Shown here in pieces: positions 8,613 through 16,173 of a stretch of 60,724 nucleotides of DNA. The stretch spans positions 1 to 60,724 of the forward strand of contig DWZH01000020.1 of the NCBI GenBank assembly GCA_019118275.1. The letters are read 5' to 3'. Position 1 is the stretch's first letter. Every line of letters begins with the position of its first letter. The translations under genes and the position numbers were made by a program. The notes below the pieces were generated by a model that searched no databases, had not been told where the DNA came from, and worked only from the letters and a program-made list of their open reading frames with translations. This stretch comes from Candidatus Brachybacterium merdavium. GTDB taxonomy: Bacteria; Actinomycetota; Actinomycetes; Actinomycetales; Dermabacteraceae.

Positions 8613-9107
8613 ATGCCCCCGGCTCCGATCGATCAGGACCGCTACCGGCGCCTGAGCGACCTGATCACCGCGGGCCTGGCGGTGATGACCACCCGCCAGG
8701 GCAGCCACGACGTGGCCGTGACCGTCGACTCCTACCTCGATGTCTCCTACGACCCGCCCACCATGCTGGTGGCTCTGTACGGGATGTCCCGAGCCGCCGA
8801 GGCGGCCGAGGAGACGGGCCACTTCTGCCTGAACGTGCTGGCCGAGGACCAGCAGGATCTGGCCGACCGTTTCGGGACCCCGGCCAGCCCCCTGATCGGG
8901 CTGCTCAGCGGCCTCGAGATCACCCGCACGGTCCAGGGCGACGCCGTGCTCGACGGCTCCCTGGCGCACTTCGCGATCCGCATCGAGCAGGCCGTGGACG
9001 CCGCCACCCACCGCCTGCTGATCGGGCCGGTGACCGAGATGGGGGAGGGGCGTGCCTCGGCGGGCCCCGCGGTGCGCTTCGCCGGGGAGAAGCACGATCT
9101 GCGCTGA
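8613..9107 (+). CDS. Flavin reductase-like (FMN-binding split-barrel) protein
   Basis: 164 residues matching the flavin_reduct domain. The N-terminal core ITAGLAVMTTRQGSHDVAVTVDSYLDVSYDPPTM is the FMN-binding split barrel seen in flavin:NAD(P)H reductases. HFCLNVLAEDQQDLADRF and a late FAIRIEQAVDAATHRLLIGPV strand follow in order. Such proteins supply reduced flavin to a monooxygenase or act as flavoprotein oxidoreductases; no partner monooxygenase lies next to it. The ATG is 1 bp after the YccF gene stop. Confidence 0.82.
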   Translation: MPPAPIDQDRYRRLSDLITAGLAVMTTRQGSHDVAVTVDSYLDVSYDPPTMLVALYGMSRAAEAAEETGHFCLNVLAEDQQDLADRFGTPASPLIGLLSGLEITRTVQGDAVLDGSLAHFAIRIEQAVDAATHRLLIGPVTEMGEGRASAGPAVRFAGEKHDLR

Positions 9108-9143
9108 GGCGTCAAGCCTCGCCCGCGGGCCCTGTCCGCGTCC

Positions 9144-9149
9144 TATCCT
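9144..9149 (+). promoter_or_regulatory. -10 element for the small leaderless ORF
   Basis: TATCCT, 6 nt before the GTG at 9156, the same geometry as at known genes in this window. Confidence 0.4.
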
Positions 9150-9155
9150 AGAGCC

Positions 9156-9242
9156 GTGGTGAACCCTGTATCGGCCGGCTGTGATCCTCTGCTGCGCGGG
9201 AGGGACGTGGATCACGAGGTCGCCAAGCGACTGCACCTGTAG
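9156..9242 (+). CDS. Candidate 28-residue leaderless small protein
   Basis: Begins with GTG GTG and reads MVNPVSAGCDPL, then LRGRDVDHEVAKRLHL, then TAG. A perfect -10 hexamer TATCCT ends 6 nt upstream, the spacing found at argS, serS and about a dozen other starts here. It contains one cysteine and a charged, helix-prone C-terminal half; no signal peptide or membrane segment. I do not recognise it. It lies 100 bp before a membrane-protein gene whose own -10 (TAGACT at 9289-9294) follows a 7-bp palindrome, so it could be a leader peptide or an independent small protein. Confidence 0.35.
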   Translation: MVNPVSAGCDPLLRGRDVDHEVAKRLHL

Positions 9243-9271
9243 ACGCTGTCAGCGGCGTGCCGCCCGCGCAC

Positions 9272-9287
9272 GGAGCACCTGTGCTCC
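9272..9287. promoter_or_regulatory. Palindrome before the promoter of the membrane-protein gene
   Basis: GGAGCAC-CT-GTGCTCC, 7-bp arms with a 2-bp centre, ending just before TAGACT (9289-9294). The position fits an operator covering the -35/-10 spacer, or a hairpin terminating the small upstream transcript. Confidence 0.35.
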
Positions 9288-9341
9288 ATAGACTCGGGCG
9301 AAACATGCCGGCCGGGCACGCCCGAAGCAGAGAGCGAGTCG

Positions 9342-11090
9342 ATGGACAGGGATCGAAAGCGCCAGAAGCGTCAGCAGCGCCAGGAGCGCCAGGACGCCGA
9401 CTGGATCTTCGCGTCCGACGATCCCCGCACCCTGCCCACGGACCGCCTGCCGGACCGCGAGGAATTCGATCGCTACGCCGCCCCGCTGCTGGCTCGACGC
9501 GCCGGGCAGGCAGCCTTGCCGGGCGAGAGTGAGCCCGCGGCGGAGGAGCCCGACACCGCCACTGGACTGATCCCGGCCCTGGGACCGGACAGCGAGGCGA
9601 ACGAGGAGCGCGAGGAGCCGGAGGAGCCGGACCCGACGGCCCCGCTGCGCCGACCCCGCGAGGTCACCTACGCCCGCTCCGGCACCACGCCCAACGCCGA
9701 GGACGAGGACGGGGGCGGGGACGGGATTCCGCTGCGCGGCATCGTCGTGCCGGACCGCTTCAAGGCCCTGGGCATCTTCGACGCGCTGCGGGACGTGTTG
9801 GCGCTGGTGTGTCTGGTCTCCGCGCTCACCACGACCTTCACGCTCGGCACGATCCCCGTGATCGAGAGCTTCGGCAAGGCCGCGATCGCCACCGGACTGC
9901 TGGCCCTGGTCGTCGTGCACCTGCTGCGCTGGATCCCGCAGCACCCGCCCCTGCCGCTGGTGCGCCTGGTGCGGATCATCGGGCTGATGCCGGCCCTGCT
10001 GGCCGCGATCGCGGTGATCCTCACCGACCTGGTGGTCTCGCTGCCGCTCCTGTTCGCCTCCCTGCCCGAGGGGCCTCCCGTCGGTCTCGGGGTGGGGGTC
10101 TCGCTGCTGCTGCTGGGATCGATCGTCGGCATCGAGCCGAGGGCGCACGAGGGCTATCTGCCCGGCGCGACCGCCCGCCGGCGCGCCCGGATGCTGCTGG
10201 TGGCCGTCACCGTCCTCGCGGCCGTCGGGCTGGCGCTGGCCCTGGTGATGATCGGGGGACGCATCTTCACCACCGGCTGGAGCTACTCGCTGATGGCGCT
10301 GGCCAACACGATCGTCTCCGCGGTCCTGCTGACGCTGGTGCTGAGCGCTGCGTTGCGGCGGGACCTGTCGCGCTACGTGTTCTCCACCGCTGCCGTGGGC
10401 GGGTTGGTGGTGGCCGCCTTCGCCGACAACACGCTGCAGCTGCAGTTCGCGGGCACGCTCAGCTTCGCCACCGGCTACGTGTACCTGCCCTTGTTGTTCG
10501 CGGGCTTCGGCGTGATGATCTCCCGCTCCTTCGTGCGCACCATGCCGATCTCCTTCCGCCGCGCGGACTGGCTGGTCTACACCGTGCGGGCCTTCGAGTT
10601 CAGCGCAGTGATGCACACCGCCGCGGTGGTGTGGCACCTGCTGGCCGTGATCGCCTCCCGCACCGGGGACGCCGCCCCGGGGGGCCAGGTGGTGCATCTG
10701 CTGGGCGCCGCGGTGTGCGCCTGCTTCGCGGCGGTGTCGTTGTTCGGCCGCCGGGCCCTGCTGGGGCGTCCCGCAGACCTGGCCCGCGCCAGCGGGGTGA
10801 TCGCGGGCCTGGTGCTGGTGGTGGTCGGGTTCCTGGCGGTCATCGTCAACTCCCTGGCGATGGGGGTGGGGGCCGGTCTGGTCACCGGCGGCGTGGCGCT
10901 GGCGATCGGCGTGGCCGCCGCGCTGATGCTGACCGTGCCCGCACCGGTGCGCGACGAGTTCGGCGCCCCGGACCTGGTCAAGATGTTCGCTGACTTCCGC
11001 ACCCGCGACGCCGGCCGCAGGTCCCTGCTGGACCGCGTGCCCGACGTCACCGAGGAGCGGGCACGGAAGAAGTCCTTTCCAGCCGCGTGA
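9342..11090 (+). CDS. Polytopic membrane protein of unknown function
   Basis: 582 residues. The first 130 residues are cytoplasmic-looking: a very basic start (MDRDRKRQKRQQRQERQ), then an acidic, Glu/Pro-rich linker (about 60-100). The remaining 440 residues contain about twelve hydrophobic segments with few charged residues, for example around LALVCLVSALTTTFTLG and LLVAVTVLAAVGLALALVM, followed by a short soluble tail. I recognise no transporter signature or catalytic motif. A -10 TAGACT lies at 9289-9294 and a weak GAGAG ribosome site precedes the ATG. It ends 68 bp before the permease gene and may be co-transcribed with it. Confidence 0.7.
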   Translation: MDRDRKRQKRQQRQERQDADWIFASDDPRTLPTDRLPDREEFDRYAAPLLARRAGQAALPGESEPAAEEPDTATGLIPALGPDSEANEEREEPEEPDPTAPLRRPREVTYARSGTTPNAEDEDGGGDGIPLRGIVVPDRFKALGIFDALRDVLALVCLVSALTTTFTLGTIPVIESFGKAAIATGLLALVVVHLLRWIPQHPPLPLVRLVRIIGLMPALLAAIAVILTDLVVSLPLLFASLPEGPPVGLGVGVSLLLLGSIVGIEPRAHEGYLPGATARRRARMLLVAVTVLAAVGLALALVMIGGRIFTTGWSYSLMALANTIVSAVLLTLVLSAALRRDLSRYVFSTAAVGGLVVAAFADNTLQLQFAGTLSFATGYVYLPLLFAGFGVMISRSFVRTMPISFRRADWLVYTVRAFEFSAVMHTAAVVWHLLAVIASRTGDAAPGGQVVHLLGAAVCACFAAVSLFGRRALLGRPADLARASGVIAGLVLVVVGFLAVIVNSLAMGVGAGLVTGGVALAIGVAAALMLTVPAPVRDEFGAPDLVKMFADFRTRDAGRRSLLDRVPDVTEERARKKSFPAA

Positions 11091-11158
11091 GTCGTAAGCT
11101 CGACCGGATCCCTCCGTCCGATCGGATCCGACCGCGCCCGAGATCCCCTGGGAGACCC

Positions 11159-12490
11159 ATGTTCCGCTGGACTCTGCATGGCGATGGCCGCACCATCGCC
11201 CCCGACGCCATCGTCAAGCCCGAAGAGCGCCTGACCTGGCCTTTGACGATCGGGATCGGTGCCCAGCACGTCGTGGCGATGTTCGGCGCAACCTTCCTGG
11301 TGCCGCTGCTGACCGGGTTCCCACCCTCGACGACGCTGCTGTTCAGCGGCCTCGGCACCCTGCTGTTCCTGGTCATCACCGCCAACAAGGTGCCCAGCTA
11401 TCTCGGCTCCTCCTTCGCCTTCATCGCCCCCATCACCGCCTCCATCGAGGCGGACTCGATGGGCGCGGCGCTCGGCGGGGTGATGATCACGGGCCTCCTG
11501 CTGGCGGCCCTGGGGCTGCTGGTGGCACGGATCGGGACCTCCTGGATCACCCTGCTGATGCCCCCGGTGGTGATGGGCTCGATCGTCGCCCTGATCGGTT
11601 TCAATCTCGCCCCGACCGCCTACGAGAACTTCCAGCAGTCCGCGGTCACCGCGACCGTGACCCTGTTCGCGGTGGTGCTGTGCACTGCCCTGTTCAAGGG
11701 CATGCTGGGCCGTGTCTCGGTGCTGCTGGGCGTGCTGGTCGGCTACGGCGTCGCGGTGCTGCGCGGCGAGGTCGACTTCGCGCCGGTCGCCGAGGCGGCC
11801 TGGATCGGGCTGCCGCAGTTCCACCACCCCGAGTTCAACTGGGGCCTGCTGCCCATGTTCCTTCCGGTCGTGTTGGTGCTGCTGGCCGAGAACGTCGGCC
11901 ACGTGACCTCCGTGGGCCTGATGACGGGCCGCAACCTCGATCACATGGTGGGTCGCACGCTGGCCTCCGACGGTATCGCCACTGCCCTGTCGGCCGGCTT
12001 CGGCGGCTCACCGACCACCACCTACGGCGAGAACATCGGTGTGATGAGCGCGACCCGCGTTTACTCCACCGCTGCCTACTGGGTGGCCGGCTTCGCCGCG
12101 ATCGCCCTGTCGCTGTCCCCGAAGGTCGGGGCCCTGATCTTCACCATCCCGCCGGGTGTGCTGGGTGGTGTGACCTTCGTGCTGTACGGACTGATCGGCA
12201 TCGTGGGCGTACGCATGTGGGTGGACGGCAAGGTCGACTTCTCCAAGCCCAAGAACCAGTTCACCGCGGGGGTCGCGCTGGTGGTCGGCATCGCCGACGT
12301 CACCTGGGAGGTCGGGGGCATCCAGCTCACCGGCATCGCGCTGGGCACGCTGGCGGCGCTGATCATCTACCACCTGATGAGCCGGCTGGGCCGCGCGACC
12401 GGCACGGAGGTCGATCGGGAAGAGACCCCGGCCTTCGCAACGTCCCGGCCCGGCTCGGGACAGGTGCGGTCCGCCGGGGACGGGCGATGA
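11159..12490 (+). CDS. Uracil/xanthine permease, NCS2 (NAT) family
   Basis: 443 residues, 12-14 membrane helices; proton-coupled nucleobase importer of the UraA/PyrP group. The N-terminus MFRWTLHGDGRTIAP and the block GIGAQHVVAMFGATFLVPLLTG are the UraA signature. LAENVGHVTSVG holds the substrate-binding glutamate, and GGSPTTTYGENIGVMSATRVYS is the NAT family motif. The frame is open 24 codons further upstream (GTG at 11087, overlapping the previous gene), but the ATG at 11159 has a GGGAG site and matches the family start. No pyrimidine salvage genes are adjacent. Confidence 0.92.
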   Translation: MFRWTLHGDGRTIAPDAIVKPEERLTWPLTIGIGAQHVVAMFGATFLVPLLTGFPPSTTLLFSGLGTLLFLVITANKVPSYLGSSFAFIAPITASIEADSMGAALGGVMITGLLLAALGLLVARIGTSWITLLMPPVVMGSIVALIGFNLAPTAYENFQQSAVTATVTLFAVVLCTALFKGMLGRVSVLLGVLVGYGVAVLRGEVDFAPVAEAAWIGLPQFHHPEFNWGLLPMFLPVVLVLLAENVGHVTSVGLMTGRNLDHMVGRTLASDGIATALSAGFGGSPTTTYGENIGVMSATRVYSTAAYWVAGFAAIALSLSPKVGALIFTIPPGVLGGVTFVLYGLIGIVGVRMWVDGKVDFSKPKNQFTAGVALVVGIADVTWEVGGIQLTGIALGTLAALIIYHLMSRLGRATGTEVDREETPAFATSRPGSGQVRSAGDGR

Positions 12491-12722
12491 GGGCCGTGCC
12501 GCGAGAGCCGGCTGGCTGAACAGCCCCTGGACACTGCGGCGGGCAGACGTTTTGGTGTGAGGTCCCCAACCGGTCCTACGTCGATCCCGGCACCTTCAGC
12601 GCGGCACTGACCTGCACATACGCCCACATGTGTAGTGTTCCGAGGCGATCTGGCCACCTGAAAGTAGGCTGGGGCTGTTGCATAGTGGGACGACATCCGA
12701 CGTGTGAGAGGAAAATTCGCGA

Positions 12723-14549
12723 ATGACTACCCCTGGAACGACCGACGATGTCGGAGATTCCGCGAGCCAGGCGCATCCCTCCGAATGGCCGGAAGGTCTT
12801 CCACGGACCGTGCATCTGCCGCAGTCCCAGCAGATCGCCCCCGACGACACCGATGACGAGATCACCGAGAAGCTGCGCCGTCAGGGAGCGCGCATCAGCA
12901 AGGGCACGATCGCCCCAGCAGTGTTCTGGCCCGCCATGATCGTGGTGGTCGGCGTCGCGGTGCTGTCGATCATCTTCCCGCAGACCGCCGGCGACGCGAT
13001 GCTGAACTCCCAGAACTGGATCGTGGCCAACATCGGCTGGTTCTACATGCTGGCCATCGGCATCTTCGTCGCATTCGCGATCATCGTGGCGCTGTCCTCC
13101 TGGGGCACCATCCGCCTCGGGAGGGACTCGGACAGACCCGAGTTCAGCCTCCTCTCCTGGTTCGCGATGCTGTTCTCGGCAGGCATGGGCGTCGGCCTCG
13201 TCTTCTACGGCGTGGCCGAGCCTCTCGGATACACCACCGGCAGCCCCAAGCCGGGGTGGGACGGTGAGGGCGTCGAGCTCTCCGGTCTGGCCATGGCCCA
13301 GACCTTCATGCACTGGGGTCTGCATCCATGGGCGGTCTATGCCGTGATCGGCCTGGCCCTGGCCTATGCCGTCCACCGCCGCGGTCGCCCGGTCTCCATC
13401 CGCTGGGCCCTCGAGCCGATCTTCGGGGAACGCGTCAAGGGATGGATCGGCGACGTCATCGACGTGCTGGCCATCTTCGGAACCGTCTTCGGCATCGCCA
13501 CCTCCCTCGGACTGGGCGCCCAGCAGATCGGGGCCGGGATGGAGGTGATCGGCCTGGTGGACAACGCCTCGACGAACCTCCTGATGGTCCTGATCATCGT
13601 GATCACCTTCCTGGCCACCTTCTCCGTGGTCAGCGGTGTGGGCGCAGGCATCAAGTGGCTCTCGAACGGCAACCTCACGCTCGCCGCGCTGCTGGCCATC
13701 ACCGCCCTGGTGTTCGGCCCCACCGTGTTCCTGATGCAGAACCTCGTGGAGTCCCTCGGTGTCTACCTCGCCAACGTCTTCAACATGACGCTGGATATCG
13801 GCGCCTACACGCGCTCCGAGGAGGCACAGAGCTGGTTCGCCGACAACACCCTGTTCTACTGGGGCTGGTGGATGGCCTGGGCGCCGTTCGTGGGTGTTTT
13901 CATCGCCCGCATCTCCAAGGGACGAACGGTGCGCCAGTTCGTGGCCGGCGTGCTGCTGGTACCCACCGTGGTGGGCATGTTCTGGTTCTCGGTCTGGGGC
14001 GGCAACGGCCTGTTCCGCCAGTGGTTCGGTGAGGGCGACCTGGGCGACATCACCGCCGAGGAGTCCATGTTCCGCATCTTCGAGAACTTCCCCGCCACGA
14101 CGCTGCTGTCGGTCCTCGGCATCATCCTGGTGGCGATCTTCTTCATCACCTCCTCGGACTCGGGCTCGCTGGTGGTGGACATGCTCGCCTCCGGCGGCCA
14201 CCCCAACCCGCCGATCTGGTCCCGGGTGCTGTGGGCCGTGCTGGAAGGTCTGCTGGCGGCCGCGCTGCTGCTGTCGGGCGGTCTGACCTCCCTGCAGGCC
14301 GGATCCCTGATGACGGCGCTCCCGTTCAGCGTGATCCTGCTGCTCATGTGCGTGGCATTGGTCAAGGCGTTGAGCCTGGACCGGGCTGTGCTGCGGGAAC
14401 ATGATCGGATCCGGCGCCTGCAGATGGTCTCCGAGTACGTCTCCGACGAGTTCAGCCACACCTACCCGTCCAACGAGAAGGTGACGACCCTGGTCGACGA
14501 TCGCATCGACTACCGCCTCTCCCGCACGAAGGGCCTGTTCGAGCGGTAA
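12723..14549 (+). CDS. BCCT-family betaine/choline transporter
   Basis: 608 residues, secondary transporter importing compatible solutes (glycine betaine, choline or similar) with sodium, in the cytoplasmic membrane. Twelve helices follow an 80-residue acidic N-terminal tail. BCCT signatures are intact: GMGVGLVFYGVAEPL, HWGLHPWAVY, the aromatic substrate box WGWWMAWAPFVGVFIARISKGRT, and the SSDSGSLVVDM loop. The C-terminal tail (about residues 545-608) is charged, as in osmosensing BetP homologues. An AGAGGA site precedes the ATG. The 232-bp upstream gap holds possible -10 boxes TAGTGT (12633-12638) and TAGGCT (12665-12670) and nothing else I can name. Confidence 0.93.
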   Translation: MTTPGTTDDVGDSASQAHPSEWPEGLPRTVHLPQSQQIAPDDTDDEITEKLRRQGARISKGTIAPAVFWPAMIVVVGVAVLSIIFPQTAGDAMLNSQNWIVANIGWFYMLAIGIFVAFAIIVALSSWGTIRLGRDSDRPEFSLLSWFAMLFSAGMGVGLVFYGVAEPLGYTTGSPKPGWDGEGVELSGLAMAQTFMHWGLHPWAVYAVIGLALAYAVHRRGRPVSIRWALEPIFGERVKGWIGDVIDVLAIFGTVFGIATSLGLGAQQIGAGMEVIGLVDNASTNLLMVLIIVITFLATFSVVSGVGAGIKWLSNGNLTLAALLAITALVFGPTVFLMQNLVESLGVYLANVFNMTLDIGAYTRSEEAQSWFADNTLFYWGWWMAWAPFVGVFIARISKGRTVRQFVAGVLLVPTVVGMFWFSVWGGNGLFRQWFGEGDLGDITAEESMFRIFENFPATTLLSVLGIILVAIFFITSSDSGSLVVDMLASGGHPNPPIWSRVLWAVLEGLLAAALLLSGGLTSLQAGSLMTALPFSVILLLMCVALVKALSLDRAVLREHDRIRRLQMVSEYVSDEFSHTYPSNEKVTTLVDDRIDYRLSRTKGLFER

Positions 14550-14615
14550 CGAGCCAGGACCTCCTCTCGTCTCGGCGAGACGGAGGATCCACCCCGGTCG
14601 AACTGATCCGGGTCC

Positions 14616-14650
14616 CTGATGCCCGGTCCCCCAGCGGGGCCGGGCATCAG
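14616..14650. terminator. Bidirectional terminator hairpin
   Basis: CTGATGCCCGG pairs with CCGGGCATCAG (11 bp), with an inner CCCC/GGGG stem. It lies between the convergent BCCT transporter and cyclodeaminase-like genes. The T-run is weak (CTTGTTC), usual in high-GC actinobacteria. Confidence 0.75.
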
Positions 14651-14655
14651 CTTGT

Positions 14656-15681
14656 TCAGGACGGCTGCGACAGCAGCGAGAACAGGTCCTTGGGGTCGTC
14701 CGGGTCGGCCACCAGGCCGATCCAGGTCTGCAGATCGGTGCCCTCGGTGGCGTCCCGCGCGAAGCGCAGCGCCGAGAAGTCCGCGATCGCGAAGCCGACC
14801 GAGTCGAACACGGTGACCTCATGGGCCGATACACGCCCCGGGGCGGTCCCCTCCAGCACCTCCCACAGCTCGGTGACGGGGAAGTCCCGAGGCATCTGCT
14901 GGATCTCGCCCTCGATGCGGGTCTGCGGCTCGAACTCGACCACCACCCGTGCATCCTCCAGGATCTGCGGGTCCAGCTCGGTCTTGCCCGGGCAGTCCCC
15001 GCCGATCGCGTTCAGATGTGTTCCGGGCCGGACCTGATCAGCGGTCAGCACGGAGAGGTGCGACTTGTCGGCGATGCAGGTGGTGACCACGTCCGTCCCG
15101 TCGATCGCCTCGTCGACCGATTCGGCGATATGCACGTGCATGCCCAGCGGTTCCAGGTTGCGGCGGACCTTCTCGACCGCGAGCGAATCGATGTCGAACA
15201 CCCGAAGCTGTTCCAGTCCGAGCACGGTGCGGAAAGCCAGGGCCTGGAACTCCGCCTGTGAGCCGGCGCCGATCAGGGCATGGACCTGGGCATCGGGCTG
15301 GGCGAGCTCCCGCGCCGCCAGGGCCGAGAGGGCGGCGGTGCGCAGCGCCGTCAGCAGCGACATCTCGGCCACGAACACCGGGTAGCCGTTGTCGACATCG
15401 GCCAGCACCCCGAAAGCGGTGACCGTCTGCAGCCCGCGGGCGGGATTGAGCGGATGGCCGTTGACGTACTTGACCGAGAACAGCTCGGCGTCGGAGGTGG
15501 GCATCAGCTCGATCACCCCGAAGTCGGTGTGGCTGGCCAATCGCGGGATCTTCTCGAAGTCCTGCCATCGGCGCAGGTCGCTCTCGAGGTAGCGGCTCAG
15601 CCCCGCCAGGATGTTCTCCACCCCGTCGCGCTGGATCCACCGGGCCATGTTGTCGACGTCGAGCAGCTGGGTCACCGTCAT
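14656..15681 (-). CDS. Ornithine cyclodeaminase / mu-crystallin family protein
   Basis: 341 residues with a Rossmann NAD(P)H site at ALIGAGSQAEFQALAF and the mobile-loop region GGDCPGKTELDPQIL, which matches the OCD motif GGDxPGKxEL. The substrate-side segment [16 protein letters not shown] is also conserved. True ornithine cyclodeaminases make proline and ammonia from ornithine; family members also act as Delta1-pyrroline-2-carboxylate reductases or in diaminopropionate synthesis. No siderophore genes are nearby, so the role is open. The frame opens 20 codons upstream, but the ATG at 15681 has a good GAAGGGA ribosome site. Confidence 0.85.
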   Translation of the reverse strand: MTVTQLLDVDNMARWIQRDGVENILAGLSRYLESDLRRWQDFEKIPRLASHTDFGVIELMPTSDAELFSVKYVNGHPLNPARGLQTVTAFGVLADVDNGYPVFVAEMSLLTALRTAALSALAARELAQPDAQVHALIGAGSQAEFQALAFRTVLGLEQLRVFDIDSLAVEKVRRNLEPLGMHVHIAESVDEAIDGTDVVTTCIADKSHLSVLTADQVRPGTHLNAIGGDCPGKTELDPQILEDARVVVEFEPQTRIEGEIQQMPRDFPVTELWEVLEGTAPGRVSAHEVTVFDSVGFAIADFSALRFARDATEGTDLQTWIGLVADPDDPKDLFSLLSQPS

Positions 15682-15796
15682 CACGTCCCTTCGTGCGGTG
15701 CCACGATGCACCGAGGAGAGTCTGCTCCCAGCGTAGGCCACCGCTGACAGGGAGACCGACCGGTCAGGGAGAGGGCAGCGCTCTTCCCGCCGCCCC

Positions 15797-15827
15797 GACG
15801 TCTGCGTACCTTGAGACCCCAGACGTC
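15797..15827. terminator. Inverted repeat downstream of truncated GNAT gene
   Basis: GACGTCTG and CAGACGTC arms (8 bp) separated by 15 nt; the second arm overlaps the stop codon of the truncated gene. It could be a weak terminator or an operator upstream of the cyclodeaminase-like gene. Confidence 0.3.
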
Positions 15828-16173
15828 ATCGCGGTCGAGAGTTCCATGAGAGCGCGGTGCCGTCGACGGCGCGACGCAGCGAGTCGCTGTACCCGGAGGG
15901 GAGGCCCTCGAGGGTGGAGTCCCAGGCGAGCGGGATGGCCCAGCCGGCGGCGACGGGCCCGTCATGGGTATCGAGCGCCAGCAGCTCGTAGTCACCGAAA
16001 CGATCCCTGACCACGGGCAGATACGGCTCGGCGACTCGGTCGGCGGAGATGAACGACGGCCATCCGGTGTCCAGCAGCTCGGACATCTGAGCGGGCTCGC
16101 GGGAGCGGGCCGACAGCTTCTCGAGAGCGACCATGTCCCGACCCTCGTCGCCTCCGGGATCGATCCGCATCAT
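15826..16173 (-). pseudogene. Truncated GNAT-family acetyltransferase (N-terminal part only)
   Basis: 115 codons, starting with an ATG that overlaps the stop of the upstream oxidoreductase gene (ATGA). The product resembles the N-terminal half of a family of roughly 260-residue actinobacterial GNAT proteins: TGWPSFISADRVAEPYLPVV, then FGDYELLALDTHDGPVAAGWAIPLAWD and the LPSGYSDSLRRAVDG segment. It stops right after this, so the acetyl-CoA-binding domain with its R/QxxGxG/A motif is missing. I could not find the missing half in another frame before the next gene. The remaining piece is probably non-catalytic; a genuine small protein is the less likely alternative. Confidence 0.6.

Noticed and set aside
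9249-10697. Long open frame antisense to the membrane-protein gene at 9342
   Set aside because: Composition is His/Gln/Gly/Arg-rich with no domain pattern, typical of the mirror frame of a high-GC gene; the sense strand has strong hydrophobic helix structure.
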